NCBI GenBank assembly: GCA_964355545.1
Contig: CAYHEK010000001.1
Coordinates: 3,277 to 67,276, forward strand
Source of the DNA: JAPLGE01 sp964355545
GTDB lineage: Bacteria > Bipolaricaulota > Bipolaricaulia > UBA7950 > UBA9294
DNA: 64,000 nucleotides
Direction of reading: 5' to 3'
This document shows, in pieces, positions 1-6,779 of this stretch (positions are counted from its first letter, which is position 1; each line of letters starts with the position of its first letter). The notes beneath the pieces were generated by a model. It was not told the origin of the DNA, did no database searches, and saw only the letters and a program-made list of their open reading frames with translations. Both the position numbers and the translations under genes were made by a program.

Positions 1-1
1 C

Positions 2-1600
2 TACCCCGTCTTCACGACCCAGGAGTACGAGTCGCGGATCCGAGGGGGACACTCAAGCTACCGCGTGCGGATCACGGAGGCGGTGCAAAACGCCCCCCGC
101 GCCGACGCCGACCTCCTCCTTGCCTTGAACGGCCGGGCGCTTGACCACTACCTCTTGCTCCTCCGCGACGGGGGGACCCTTCTTCGAGAAGAGGGCGACT
201 CCCAAAGCAGCCTTGAGGGAACGGCGCGGGCGGCCGTGATCCCGTTCTCCCGGACGGCGAGCGAGCGGTTCGGGTCGAAGCTCTACGCGAATTCCGTCGC
301 TGCCGGGGCGCTCCTCGCGGCGCTCGGCGCGGAGATCACCCCCCTCGAAGGCGTCCTGCGTGAGACCTTTTCCGCGAAGGGGGACGACGTGGTCCGCGCG
401 AACGTCGAGGCGGCCCGCGCAGGGTACGCCCTGGCGCGCGAAGATGGGAAAGGAGCGCTCCTCGGCGCGCTTCCCAAGCGAGACCGGTCCTACACTCTCA
501 TCTCGGGAAACGAGGCGATCCCCCTCGCCGCGGCCTACGCCGGGTGCCGGTTCATCGCCGCCTACCCGATGTCCCCCTCGACCGAGATCATCACCACTTT
601 TGCGCGCGACGAGGGACTCGGGGTCTTCGCTGAACAGGCCGAGGACGAGATCGCGGCGATCAACATGGCGATCGGCGCAAGCTACGCCGGAGCGCGCGCG
701 ATGACCGCGACCTCGGGAGGGGGCTTCGCCCTCATGGTGGAAGCGACGAGTCTCGCCGGGATGACGGAGACGCCGCTCGTCATCGTCCTTGGCCAGCGAC
801 CGGGCCCCGCGACCGGCCTCCCGACCCGGACGGAACAGGGGGACCTCCTCTTCGCCATCCACGCCGGGCACGGAGAGTTCCCCAAGCTCGTCCTCGCGCC
901 GTCCGACCCACAGGACGCGTTCCAAAAGACTGTGCGCGCCTTCTCCCTCGCCGACCGCTACCAGATCCCGGTCCTCGTCCTGACCGACCAGTTCCTCGCC
1001 GACTCGCACTTTTCCTTCGAGGCCTTCCTCCCCGCGAACCGGGAACCCCACTCCTTCCTCGCCGATCCCACCGCGATCGCGCGCTACCGTCGCTACGAGC
1101 TCACCCCCGATGGGATCTCCCCTCGCCTCTACCCCGGACAGAGCCGGCATTTGGTCTTGCTCGATAGCGACGAGCACGACGAGGAAGGACACATCACGGA
1201 GGACCTCGCCGGGACGAGAAGGGCGATGGTCGAGAAGCGCCTCGAGAAGATGCGCCGACTGAAGGGAGAGGTTCTCTCCCCGGAAGAGGCCTTCCTCGAG
1301 GACGCGCGGACTATCCTCGTCGGCTGGGGCTCGACGCGCGGGGCGATCCTCGAGGCCGTCCTGGACCTGCGCGCGGCGGGTGAACCGGTCGGGATGGTCC
1401 ACTTCACGGAGGTCTGGCCTCTCCCCGCATACGCGTTCCCCCAAGGGAAGACGGCGATCGTCGTCGAGGAAAACGCGACCGGTCAGTTCGCCCGGCTCCT
1501 CCGCGCCGAGTACGGCGTCCTGGCCGCTCGGACCGTGAACCGCTACGACGGCCTCCCGATCACGAAAGACGACGTGGAAAGGGGGATCGATGGACCCTAA
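2..1600 (+). CDS. korA: 2-oxoacid:ferredoxin oxidoreductase, alpha subunit (5' partial)
   Basis: The reading frame is already open at base 2, so the true start lies upstream of the window; 532 residues are visible. The first residues include a GGHSSYRVRI stretch typical of the gamma domain fused to the N-terminus of KorA-type alpha subunits. The pyrimidine-binding domain follows, with AYPMSPSTEI and EDEIAAINMAIGAS motifs, then a C-terminal transketolase-like domain. With KorB it would oxidatively decarboxylate a 2-oxoacid to its acyl-CoA and reduce ferredoxin in the cytoplasm. Its end overlaps korB by 11 bases, implying translational coupling. The exact 2-oxoacid (2-oxoglutarate or branched chain) cannot be read from sequence. 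Confidence 0.93.
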   Translation, partial: YPVFTTQEYESRIRGGHSSYRVRITEAVQNAPRADADLLLALNGRALDHYLLLLRDGGTLLREEGDSQSSLEGTARAAVIPFSRTASERFGSKLYANSVAAGALLAALGAEITPLEGVLRETFSAKGDDVVRANVEAARAGYALAREDGKGALLGALPKRDRSYTLISGNEAIPLAAAYAGCRFIAAYPMSPSTEIITTFARDEGLGVFAEQAEDEIAAINMAIGASYAGARAMTATSGGGFALMVEATSLAGMTETPLVIVLGQRPGPATGLPTRTEQGDLLFAIHAGHGEFPKLVLAPSDPQDAFQKTVRAFSLADRYQIPVLVLTDQFLADSHFSFEAFLPANREPHSFLADPTAIARYRRYELTPDGISPRLYPGQSRHLVLLDSDEHDEEGHITEDLAGTRRAMVEKRLEKMRRLKGEVLSPEEAFLEDARTILVGWGSTRGAILEAVLDLRAAGEPVGMVHFTEVWPLPAYAFPQGKTAIVVEENATGQFARLLRAEYGVLAARTVNRYDGLPITKDDVERGIDGP

Positions 1601-2450
1601 GGCCTACCGAAGCGATGCCGAAAACCAGTGGTGCCCGGGGTGCACGAACTTTGGGATCCTCGCTGCGATGAAGAAGGCGCTTGGGGCGCTCGATCTCGAG
1701 CCGCACGCGGTGTGCCTCGTCTCCGGGATCGGACAGGCCGCCAAGCTCCCGCACTACCTTGCGTGCAACGTCTTCAACGGCCTGCACGGCCGCGCGATCC
1801 CAGCGGCCACAGGGATCAAGGTCTCAAATCCCACTCTCACCGTGGTCGTGACGACGGGGGACGGCGACTGCTACGGGGAGGGAGGGAATCACCTCCTGCA
1901 TGCCCTGCGCCGCAACCCGGACATCACCGTCGTTGTGCACAATAACGCGCTCTACGCCCTGACGAAGGGTCAAGGGTCTCCCACGACCCCCGTGGGAGAG
2001 AGGACGCGCCTCCAGTTCGGAGGAGTGGAGATCGAGCCGATCGCGATCCTGGCGACGGCGATCGTCCATGGATGCGGCTTCGTCGCCCGCGGCTACGCCG
2101 GTGAGATCGACCACCTGGCCGACCTTCTCGTTCGCGCGATCCGCCACCGCGGACTCTCCCTCGTCGACGTCGTCCAACCGTGCACCACCTGGGGAAGGAG
2201 GCCGGCCGCCTGGTACCAAGAACGGATCGAGAAACTCCCGGCTGACCACGACCCTCGCGATCGTGGGGCGGCACTCGACCTAGCCGCGTTGGGCGAAGGG
2301 TCCATCCCGATCGGAGTCCTCTACGAGGAGCCGCCGCGACGGGTCTTCGCCGAGCGCTATCACGCGCGGGTCGGCGGCCGACCGCTCGCCTCGCTTGCGC
2401 CACTTGAAGAAGAAGAGATCGCGAAGCGGCTCGCGAGGTTCGCCGGATAA
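1590..2450 (+). CDS. korB: 2-oxoacid:ferredoxin oxidoreductase, beta subunit
   Basis: This 286-residue protein has the thiamine-diphosphate and iron-sulfur features of KorB: WCPGC near residue 13, and GDGDCYGEGGNH followed by a downstream NN pair in the Mg-TPP binding site around residues 89-118. The length is normal for the two-subunit KorAB type, which lacks a separate delta (ferredoxin-like) subunit. It starts inside the end of korA, so the two are co-translated. It completes an oxygen-sensitive enzyme, which fits the oxidative-stress genes directly downstream. Confidence 0.93.
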   Translation: MDPKAYRSDAENQWCPGCTNFGILAAMKKALGALDLEPHAVCLVSGIGQAAKLPHYLACNVFNGLHGRAIPAATGIKVSNPTLTVVVTTGDGDCYGEGGNHLLHALRRNPDITVVVHNNALYALTKGQGSPTTPVGERTRLQFGGVEIEPIAILATAIVHGCGFVARGYAGEIDHLADLLVRAIRHRGLSLVDVVQPCTTWGRRPAAWYQERIEKLPADHDPRDRGAALDLAALGEGSIPIGVLYEEPPRRVFAERYHARVGGRPLASLAPLEEEEIAKRLARFAG

Positions 2451-2495
2451 TGAACGTTGGGACGTTGCGAAAGGAACGAGAGCAAGGAGGAAAGG

Positions 2496-2963
2496 ATGAG
2501 CATCATCGCGGTCGGAGAACGAGCGGCTCCCTTCACGCTCAAGGACCAGCACGGGGAGCCGGTGACCCCAAGCGCCGAGGAGAAAAAGAGGATCGTCCTC
2601 TCCTTCCATCCGCTCGCCTGGACTGCGCTCTGCGCCGAGCAGATGAAGGCGCTCGAGAAGAACCGGGGCGCATTCCACAAGGAGAGGGCTGTTGCCTTCG
2701 GCGTGAGCGTCGATCCCTCCCCGAGCAAGCTCGCGTGGGCAAAGTCGCTCCGCATCAAGGAGACACGGCTGCTTTCGGACTTCTGGCCGCATGGGGGCGT
2801 GGCCAAGCAGTTTGGCATCTTCCGAGAGGAGGATGGGTTTTCGGAGCGCGCGGTGATCATTCTGGACGAGAAAAGAGAGGTCCGATTCGCCAAGGTCTAC
2901 CCTTTGAGCGAGCTCCCCGACCTGGGCGAGATCGTTGACGCTCTCAAGGCAATCGGAGGTTAG
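2496..2963 (+). CDS. Peroxiredoxin (AhpC/TSA family), 1-Cys type
   Basis: This 155-residue thioredoxin-fold peroxidase carries the peroxidatic cysteine at about residue 46 in the context HPLAWTALCAEQ, the P-x3-T-x2-C pattern of peroxiredoxins. No second cysteine is visible, so it is a 1-Cys enzyme or uses an external thiol partner. The ATG at 2496 was preferred over upstream in-frame starts because AGCAAGGAGG lies five bases before it. It reduces H2O2 or alkyl peroxides and is the first member of a peroxide/superoxide defence cluster with rubrerythrin and superoxide reductase. Confidence 0.88.
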   Translation: MSIIAVGERAAPFTLKDQHGEPVTPSAEEKKRIVLSFHPLAWTALCAEQMKALEKNRGAFHKERAVAFGVSVDPSPSKLAWAKSLRIKETRLLSDFWPHGGVAKQFGIFREEDGFSERAVIILDEKREVRFAKVYPLSELPDLGEIVDALKAIGG

Positions 2964-2964
2964 C

Positions 2965-3468
2965 ATGCGCAGGATGACGAAACAGAACCTGGAGACGGCC
3001 TTCGCCGGAGAGAGCATGGCGCACATGCGCTACCTCATCTTCTCCGAGAAGGCCAAGCGGGACGGCCTTGCGAACCTCTCGCGGCTCTTCCGCGCGATCG
3101 CCTTCGCGGAGGAGGTGCACGCCACGAACCACTACCGCGAACTGGGGATGATCCGGGGCGCGCCGGAGAACCTCGAGGAGTGCATCCAAGGCGAGACCTA
3201 CGAGGTCGAGGAGATGTACCCCTCCTACAAGCTGGTCGCCGAGTCCCAAGGAGAAAAAGGAGCGGCCCGCTCCACCCACTACGCCCTCGAGGCGGAGAAG
3301 ATCCACGCGACCATGTACAAAGGAGCGAAGAAGGCACAAGAAACGGGGAAGGACATCGCGATCGGGGCGGTCCTCATCTGCCCGGTCTGCGGGTATACGG
3401 TAGAAGGGAAGGCCCCGGCGCGCTGCCCAGTGTGCGGGGCGGCCCGGGAGACCTTCCAGGGCTTCTGA
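2965..3468 (+). CDS. rbr: Rubrerythrin
   Basis: This 167-residue protein has an N-terminal four-helix ferritin-like diiron domain (E-x2-H type ligands around residues 50-55 and 115-120) and a C-terminal rubredoxin-like domain with two CPVCG knuckles near residues 135 and 153. This is classic rubrerythrin, an NADH/rubredoxin-dependent peroxidase of anaerobes. The ATG at 2965 has GGAGG five bases upstream; ATG 2974 is a possible alternative. The gene follows the peroxiredoxin by one base, so they share a transcript. Confidence 0.95.
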   Translation: MRRMTKQNLETAFAGESMAHMRYLIFSEKAKRDGLANLSRLFRAIAFAEEVHATNHYRELGMIRGAPENLEECIQGETYEVEEMYPSYKLVAESQGEKGAARSTHYALEAEKIHATMYKGAKKAQETGKDIAIGAVLICPVCGYTVEGKAPARCPVCGAARETFQGF

Positions 3469-3509
3469 AGAGAAAAGGTTATGGAACCGATGAAAAAAAG
3501 GAGGTCGCC

Positions 3510-3851
3510 ATGCGCATCGGAAACCTGATCAAGACGTCCGCCCAGGAGGGGAAGGAGAAGCACATCCCGACGATCGAGCTCGTCGACTGCAAGGAGTGCG
3601 CTGGAAAGGTCGTGCGCGTCGTGGTGGGAAAGGAAGTTCCCCATCCGAACACGATCGAGCACCACATCAAGTGGATCGCCCTGTTCGGCGTGAAGGGGGG
3701 TCTCGCCGTGCACCTTGCGACGTTCGACCTTGGCCCGACGTACGCGGCGCCGGAGGTGGTGGCCCACGCGAACCTTGCGGGGTTGAGCGAACTCATTGCG
3801 GTTGAGTACTGCAACATCCACGGCCTGTGGGAGAACTCATTCACCCTCTAG
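3510..3851 (+). CDS. sor: Superoxide reductase (neelaredoxin type)
   Basis: This 113-residue protein matches the SOR catalytic domain. It has EKHIPTIE (first His ligand), PHPNTIEHHIKWI (further His ligands) and the terminal CNIHGLW with the axial Cys and last His of the Fe(His)4Cys centre. It lacks the N-terminal desulforedoxin domain of 2Fe-SOR; that module is encoded separately just downstream. AAAGGAGG precedes ATG 3510. It reduces superoxide to H2O2, which rubrerythrin and peroxiredoxin can then remove. Confidence 0.93.
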   Translation: MRIGNLIKTSAQEGKEKHIPTIELVDCKECAGKVVRVVVGKEVPHPNTIEHHIKWIALFGVKGGLAVHLATFDLGPTYAAPEVVAHANLAGLSELIAVEYCNIHGLWENSFTL

Positions 3852-3860
3852 GAGAACGCC

Positions 3861-3974
3861 ATGGCACAGCAGAACAAGACCTACGTGTGCAGTATCTGCA
3901 AACAGGAAGTGAAGGTCACCAAGGCGGGGGCCGGAACGCTCGTCTGCTGCGGCCAGCCGATGCGCCTCGCGTGA
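3861..3974 (+). CDS. Desulforedoxin-like mini-protein
   Basis: This 37-residue ORF has the arrangement Y-V-C-x2-C near residues 8-13 and a vicinal CC pair near residues 29-30. That is the four-cysteine Fe(SCys)4 pattern of desulforedoxin and of the N-terminal domain of desulfoferrodoxin. The start is ATG 3861 with GGAGAA ten bases upstream, nine bases after sor. It probably acts as a small homodimeric electron carrier to the adjacent superoxide reductase. Its size and spacing make it look like a desulfoferrodoxin split into two genes. Confidence 0.85.
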   Translation: MAQQNKTYVCSICKQEVKVTKAGAGTLVCCGQPMRLA

Positions 3975-4046
3975 CCATTCGCCGCCCCGGGGCAGGCGCC
4001 GGTTCGATCCGGAGGGCCGGCGTCTCCCTGTCGATCGGAGGTGTTT

Positions 4047-4101
4047 CGCGATGACTCTGCTTTCTGCGATCGAGTCAAGGCGCGCCCGCCGCGCGCTCTC
4101 T
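4047..4101 (+). repeat. 55-bp duplicated contig end, copy 1 (left of gap)
   Basis: These 55 bases, which include the nitroreductase start codon, end exactly at the first N. They are repeated identically at 4202-4256, immediately after the last N. A duplication ending flush with both sides of a gap is the signature of overlapping contig ends, with 55 a plausible assembly k-mer, not of a biological repeat. Confidence 0.9.
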
Positions 4102-4366
4102 NNNNNNNNNNNNNNNNNNNNNNNNNNNNNNNNNNNNNNNNNNNNNNNNNNNNNNNNNNNNNNNNNNNNNNNNNNNNNNNNNNNNNNNNNNNNNNNNNNN
4201 NCGCGATGACTCTGCTTTCTGCGATCGAGTCAAGGCGCGCCCGCCGCGCGCTCTCTCGGACAAGCACCGAGAGATCGAGCTGAGCCCGAGGGAGCGCAAG
4301 CCTCTTAAAAGCGTCGTCTCGTGGAACCGCTACGCGCTGCCCGCAGAGGGAGCGCCGGACGAGTAG
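4051..4366 (+). CDS. Nitroreductase family protein, interrupted by assembly gap
   Basis: GGAGGT at 4037-4042 precedes ATG 4051, which opens MTLLSAIESRRARRALS, the typical FMN-binding N-terminus of nitroreductases. After the N run, another frame gives SPRERKPLKSVVSWNRY and a stop at 4364-4366, which resembles the family C-terminus. The central 120-150 residues are missing. The gap is filled with 100 Ns and flanked by a 55-bp duplication, so a mis-assembly hiding the middle is more likely than a real 25-residue protein. An FMN-dependent NAD(P)H oxidoreductase would fit the redox-defence cluster. A true internal deletion cannot be excluded. Confidence 0.55.
4102..4201. other. Assembly gap (100 Ns)
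   Basis: There are exactly 100 undetermined bases, the conventional length for a gap of unknown size. It falls inside a nitroreductase reading frame, and its length is not informative. Confidence 0.99.
4202..4256 (+). repeat. 55-bp duplicated contig end, copy 2 (right of gap)
   Basis: This is identical to 4047-4101 and begins at the first base after the N run. It then continues directly into sequence encoding a nitroreductase-like C-terminus, but in a different frame, which suggests a collapsed or chimeric contig end. Confidence 0.9.
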
Positions 4367-4392
4367 CCTCCTCCCCGTCTTTCGTCCTGGCC

Positions 4393-4421
4393 TTGACTCC
4401 CCGGTCCCTCCCCCCTATCCT
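4393..4421 (+). promoter_or_regulatory. Sigma70-type promoter for the DOMON gene
   Basis: TTGACT at 4393-4398 is separated by 17 bases from TATCCT at 4416-4421, about 45 bases upstream of the start codon at 4468. The same TATCCT hexamer appears in the dnaA promoter candidate. Confidence 0.55.
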
Positions 4422-4467
4422 CGATCGCGGCCTTTCTTTAAAGAGAATCGCGACAGGAGGTGGCTTC

Positions 4468-5337
4468 ATGAATCGTCGATCGGTGCAATGGGTCCTTCTC
4501 TTCGGGCTCTTCTTCGTCCTTGCCTCGACCACTGCCTGGCCGCAGGCAAGGGTCGTCCTTTTGTTCAGCGGGATGGAACCCTACCTCGGGGAGTGGTTCG
4601 AAGCACGGGTCGTCGCCTCCAAGACCGGGGCGGAGGTGACCCGTCTCTCCGTGCCCGAGATCCCCGCAGGCGAATTCGAACTCGCGTTCGATCTCCTCGA
4701 GATCGGAAAGGGCTACCGCGTCGATTTCTACGTCGATCAAAACGGAAACCACCGCTACGATTCCCCGCCGATCGATCACGCGTGGCGGCTCGTCCTTGCC
4801 CCAATCGTGCAGGACACGACCATTCCGGTGCCTCCAAGCGAGGAGTTTCGAGAGATCGACTGGCCGCCCTTGATCGACGGAGCGATCGGCGCGGGCGACT
4901 ACCGTCACACCCTGACCGACCCGACGACCGGAATCGAGGTCGTCTGGCAGAACGACCCAACCTACCTTTACGTGGGTCTAGTCAGTCCGGGAACGGGGTG
5001 GGTCGCGATCGGGTTTGTCCCGGAAGGGAAGATGAAGGGGTCAAACATCGTCATCGCCGCGGTCACCGCGGGTCGGCTCACGATCCAGGATCACTTCGGC
5101 ATCGCCCCCACGGCCCACCGCCAGGACACAAAGAGCGGGATCATCCAGGCCGCGGGGAGCGAAGGGGACGGGAGAACGGTGATCGAGTTCGTGATCCCCC
5201 TTGAGAGCGACGACCCGGAGGACAAGTCGCTCGAGCCCGGGCGGCCCGTTCAGATCATCCTCGCCTACCACGCCCTTTCCGACGCCTTCACCGCCCACCA
5301 CACCGCGCGGACGACGACCACGATCCCCCTCGACTAG
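4468..5337 (+). CDS. Secreted DOMON-domain protein
   Basis: The 289-residue product starts with a signal peptide (basic MNRR, hydrophobic core to about residue 24, TTAWPQA cleavage region). Residues of roughly 25-125 form a beta-rich domain with a D-x-N-x-N-like acidic loop (DQNGNHRYD). Residues 140-285 resemble a DOMON domain (TGWVAIGFVPEG followed by GSNIVIA), a heme- or sugar-binding beta-sandwich. ATG 4468 was chosen because AGGAGG lies seven bases upstream and it opens the signal peptide; the frame extends further upstream. It is followed after five bases by a small membrane protein that may be its electron-transfer partner. The substrate is unknown. Confidence 0.72.
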   Translation: MNRRSVQWVLLFGLFFVLASTTAWPQARVVLLFSGMEPYLGEWFEARVVASKTGAEVTRLSVPEIPAGEFELAFDLLEIGKGYRVDFYVDQNGNHRYDSPPIDHAWRLVLAPIVQDTTIPVPPSEEFREIDWPPLIDGAIGAGDYRHTLTDPTTGIEVVWQNDPTYLYVGLVSPGTGWVAIGFVPEGKMKGSNIVIAAVTAGRLTIQDHFGIAPTAHRQDTKSGIIQAAGSEGDGRTVIEFVIPLESDDPEDKSLEPGRPVQIILAYHALSDAFTAHHTARTTTTIPLD

Positions 5338-5342
5338 CCGCG

Positions 5343-5573
5343 ATGCACACCCTCCAGCAAATTGCGTACACCGTCCTCTTCGGGCGGCCGCTCGTCTTTT
5401 ACCTGGGGATCCTGACCTACACCCTGGTGCTCGCGACGGCTCTCGTCGCTTTCCTGCGGACGCGGGTCAAGCGGATGCGAAAGATGCCCGTCGCTCTCCA
5501 CCGCTCACTCGGGTCCGCGGCCCTGGTCCTCGGCACCCTTCACGGCCTCTTCTCCCTCTCCGCCTACCTCTAG
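5343..5573 (+). CDS. Small two-helix membrane protein, possible b-heme partner of DOMON protein
   Basis: This 76-residue protein has two predicted transmembrane helices (about residues 17-38 and 54-75) joined by a basic loop (RTRVKRMRKM). Histidines sit near the second helix (VALHRSLG and GTLHGLFS), spaced about 13 residues apart, reminiscent of the b-heme histidines of cytochrome b561/ferric-reductase folds but in a minimal form. It lies five bases after the DOMON gene. I do not recognise a named family; the heme idea rests on the DOMON-b561 pairing known elsewhere and is an inference. Confidence 0.55.
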   Translation: MHTLQQIAYTVLFGRPLVFYLGILTYTLVLATALVAFLRTRVKRMRKMPVALHRSLGSAALVLGTLHGLFSLSAYL

Positions 5574-5582
5574 AGGAAGGGG

Positions 5583-6068
5583 CTAGTAGTCCGGCCGGGG
5601 GCCGAACTCCGCCGACTCGACCCACTCCGCCGGCCGGTCGAAGTACCGAAGAAGGGAACTCGCGAAAAGGTAGTGTCCTTCTTCCTGGGCAGCGAGGTCC
5701 AAAAAGAGCTCTACAAGCTTTTGGTCTTCCAAGCCACGGCCGCGCTCTTTATAGAAGCGCTCCGTCGCCCGTTCCATCTCCATGGCTTGTCGTAGGACGT
5801 CGCGCAGCGACGCGTCGGCCGAGAGGGTCGACCGGCCATCGCGGAGGGCTCCCTCGACCAGTCCGCGGGCCTCGCCGAGGGAGAAGGCGGCGAGGCCTTC
5901 GTAGAGGCCTCTCTTCATCGCACGAAGGGCAGCGGCGTGCTTTGTCTCCTCGCCTGAAAGGAACTCGAGGATCCCCTTCGCGCTCGGATCGCCGAGCCGC
6001 GCCGCCGCGTCGCGGTACTGAATCTGGGCCCGCTCTTCGAGAATAATCGCATCGTCGAGAACCGACAT
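5583..6068 (-). CDS. Ferritin-like diiron protein (rubrerythrin core only)
   Basis: This 161-residue protein has the full E / E-x2-H / E / E-x2-H ligand set: EERAQIQY (about 10-17), EETKH (about 40), EMERATERFY (about 103) and EEGHYL (about 134). No rubredoxin knuckles are present. The start at 6068 follows GGAGGA; the frame runs further upstream without a better start. It probably acts in iron or peroxide handling in the cytoplasm and complements rubrerythrin upstream. Confidence 0.8.
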   Translation of the reverse strand: MSVLDDAIILEERAQIQYRDAAARLGDPSAKGILEFLSGEETKHAAALRAMKRGLYEGLAAFSLGEARGLVEGALRDGRSTLSADASLRDVLRQAMEMERATERFYKERGRGLEDQKLVELFLDLAAQEEGHYLFASSLLRYFDRPAEWVESAEFGPRPDY

Positions 6069-6115
6069 GGCGTCCTCCTTTACCTGCACGTGTAGTCTTT
6101 TGGGGCGGCGTTTAC

Positions 6116-6778
6116 CTAGCGCGTCGCGAGGTGAACGCAGTCTCCGCAAACAATGGCCTCAAGGGTCGCTCCCTCCCTCACGAGGAGCCGGCCGACGGGG
6201 TCGACCCCCTCCGCCCTCCCCGTCACGATCCTCCCTTGGGCCCCAGTCCCCACCTCCACACGGACGATCCGCCCGATCGTGGCGGAGAGCGCCCGGTAGC
6301 GCGATAGGATCCGACGAGGAGAATCCCACGAGAATCCTTCCAGGATCTTCCCGAGGAGATCATCCCGGTTGCAAGGGAGGGAGGCCTCCTCGGCGAGCGA
6401 GGTTGCCCCCGCCACGGAGACGGGAGCCCGGTTCACGCCGATCCCCACGATCGCTCGGTCACCCACGGTCTCGATCAGGATCCCCGCGATCTTCCTCTCC
6501 CCGACGAGGACGTCGTTCGGCCACTTGAGGCGCGCCTCGATCCCGAAGGCCTCCAGGGCCGTGGCGACCGCGATCCCCGCGCGGAGAGAGAGGAGCGGGT
6601 CTGAAGGAACGAGGAGGGAAGCGTACAGACCGCCCGGAGAGGAGACCCACGTCCTGCCGCGCCTTCCACGACCCTCGTCCTGCTCGTCGGCGACCACCAC
6701 CGCCCCCGTCTCCGCGCCCTGTGCGAGGAGCTCCCGAACGAGCGTCTGCGTCGAGGAGACGCGGCTGTAGTGAAGGAT
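6116..6778 (-). CDS. birA: Biotin--[acetyl-CoA-carboxylase] ligase, catalytic core only
   Basis: The protein shows BirA motifs GRGRRGRTW, PGGLYASLL, LKWPNDVLV and KIAGILIE. It activates biotin with ATP and attaches it to carboxylase BCCP domains. There is no N-terminal helix-turn-helix, so it is a non-regulatory ligase. Homology-like sequence (ILHYSRVSSTQTL) continues upstream to about 6778, overlapping the larA stop, but no ATG, GTG, TTG or CTG lies in frame between there and the in-frame stop at 6851-6853. The first conventional start is GTG at 6700, which would remove the conserved N-terminal substrate-binding strand. The true start may be ATC at 6778, or the sequence has an error. Confidence 0.82.
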   Translation of the reverse strand: MLHYSRVSSTQTLVRELLAQGAETGAVVVADEQDEGRGRRGRTWVSSPGGLYASLLVPSDPLLSLRAGIAVATALEAFGIEARLKWPNDVLVGERKIAGILIETVGDRAIVGIGVNRAPVSVAGATSLAEEASLPCNRDDLLGKILEGFSWDSPRRILSRYRALSATIGRIVRVEVGTGAQGRIVTGRAEGVDPVGRLLVREGATLEAIVCGDCVHLATR

Positions 6779-6779
6779 C

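Noticed and set aside
53..1444. Long open frame on the minus strand opposite korA
   Set aside because: It lies entirely antisense to a gene with clear motifs, has low-complexity charged composition, and arises from GC-rich codon bias.
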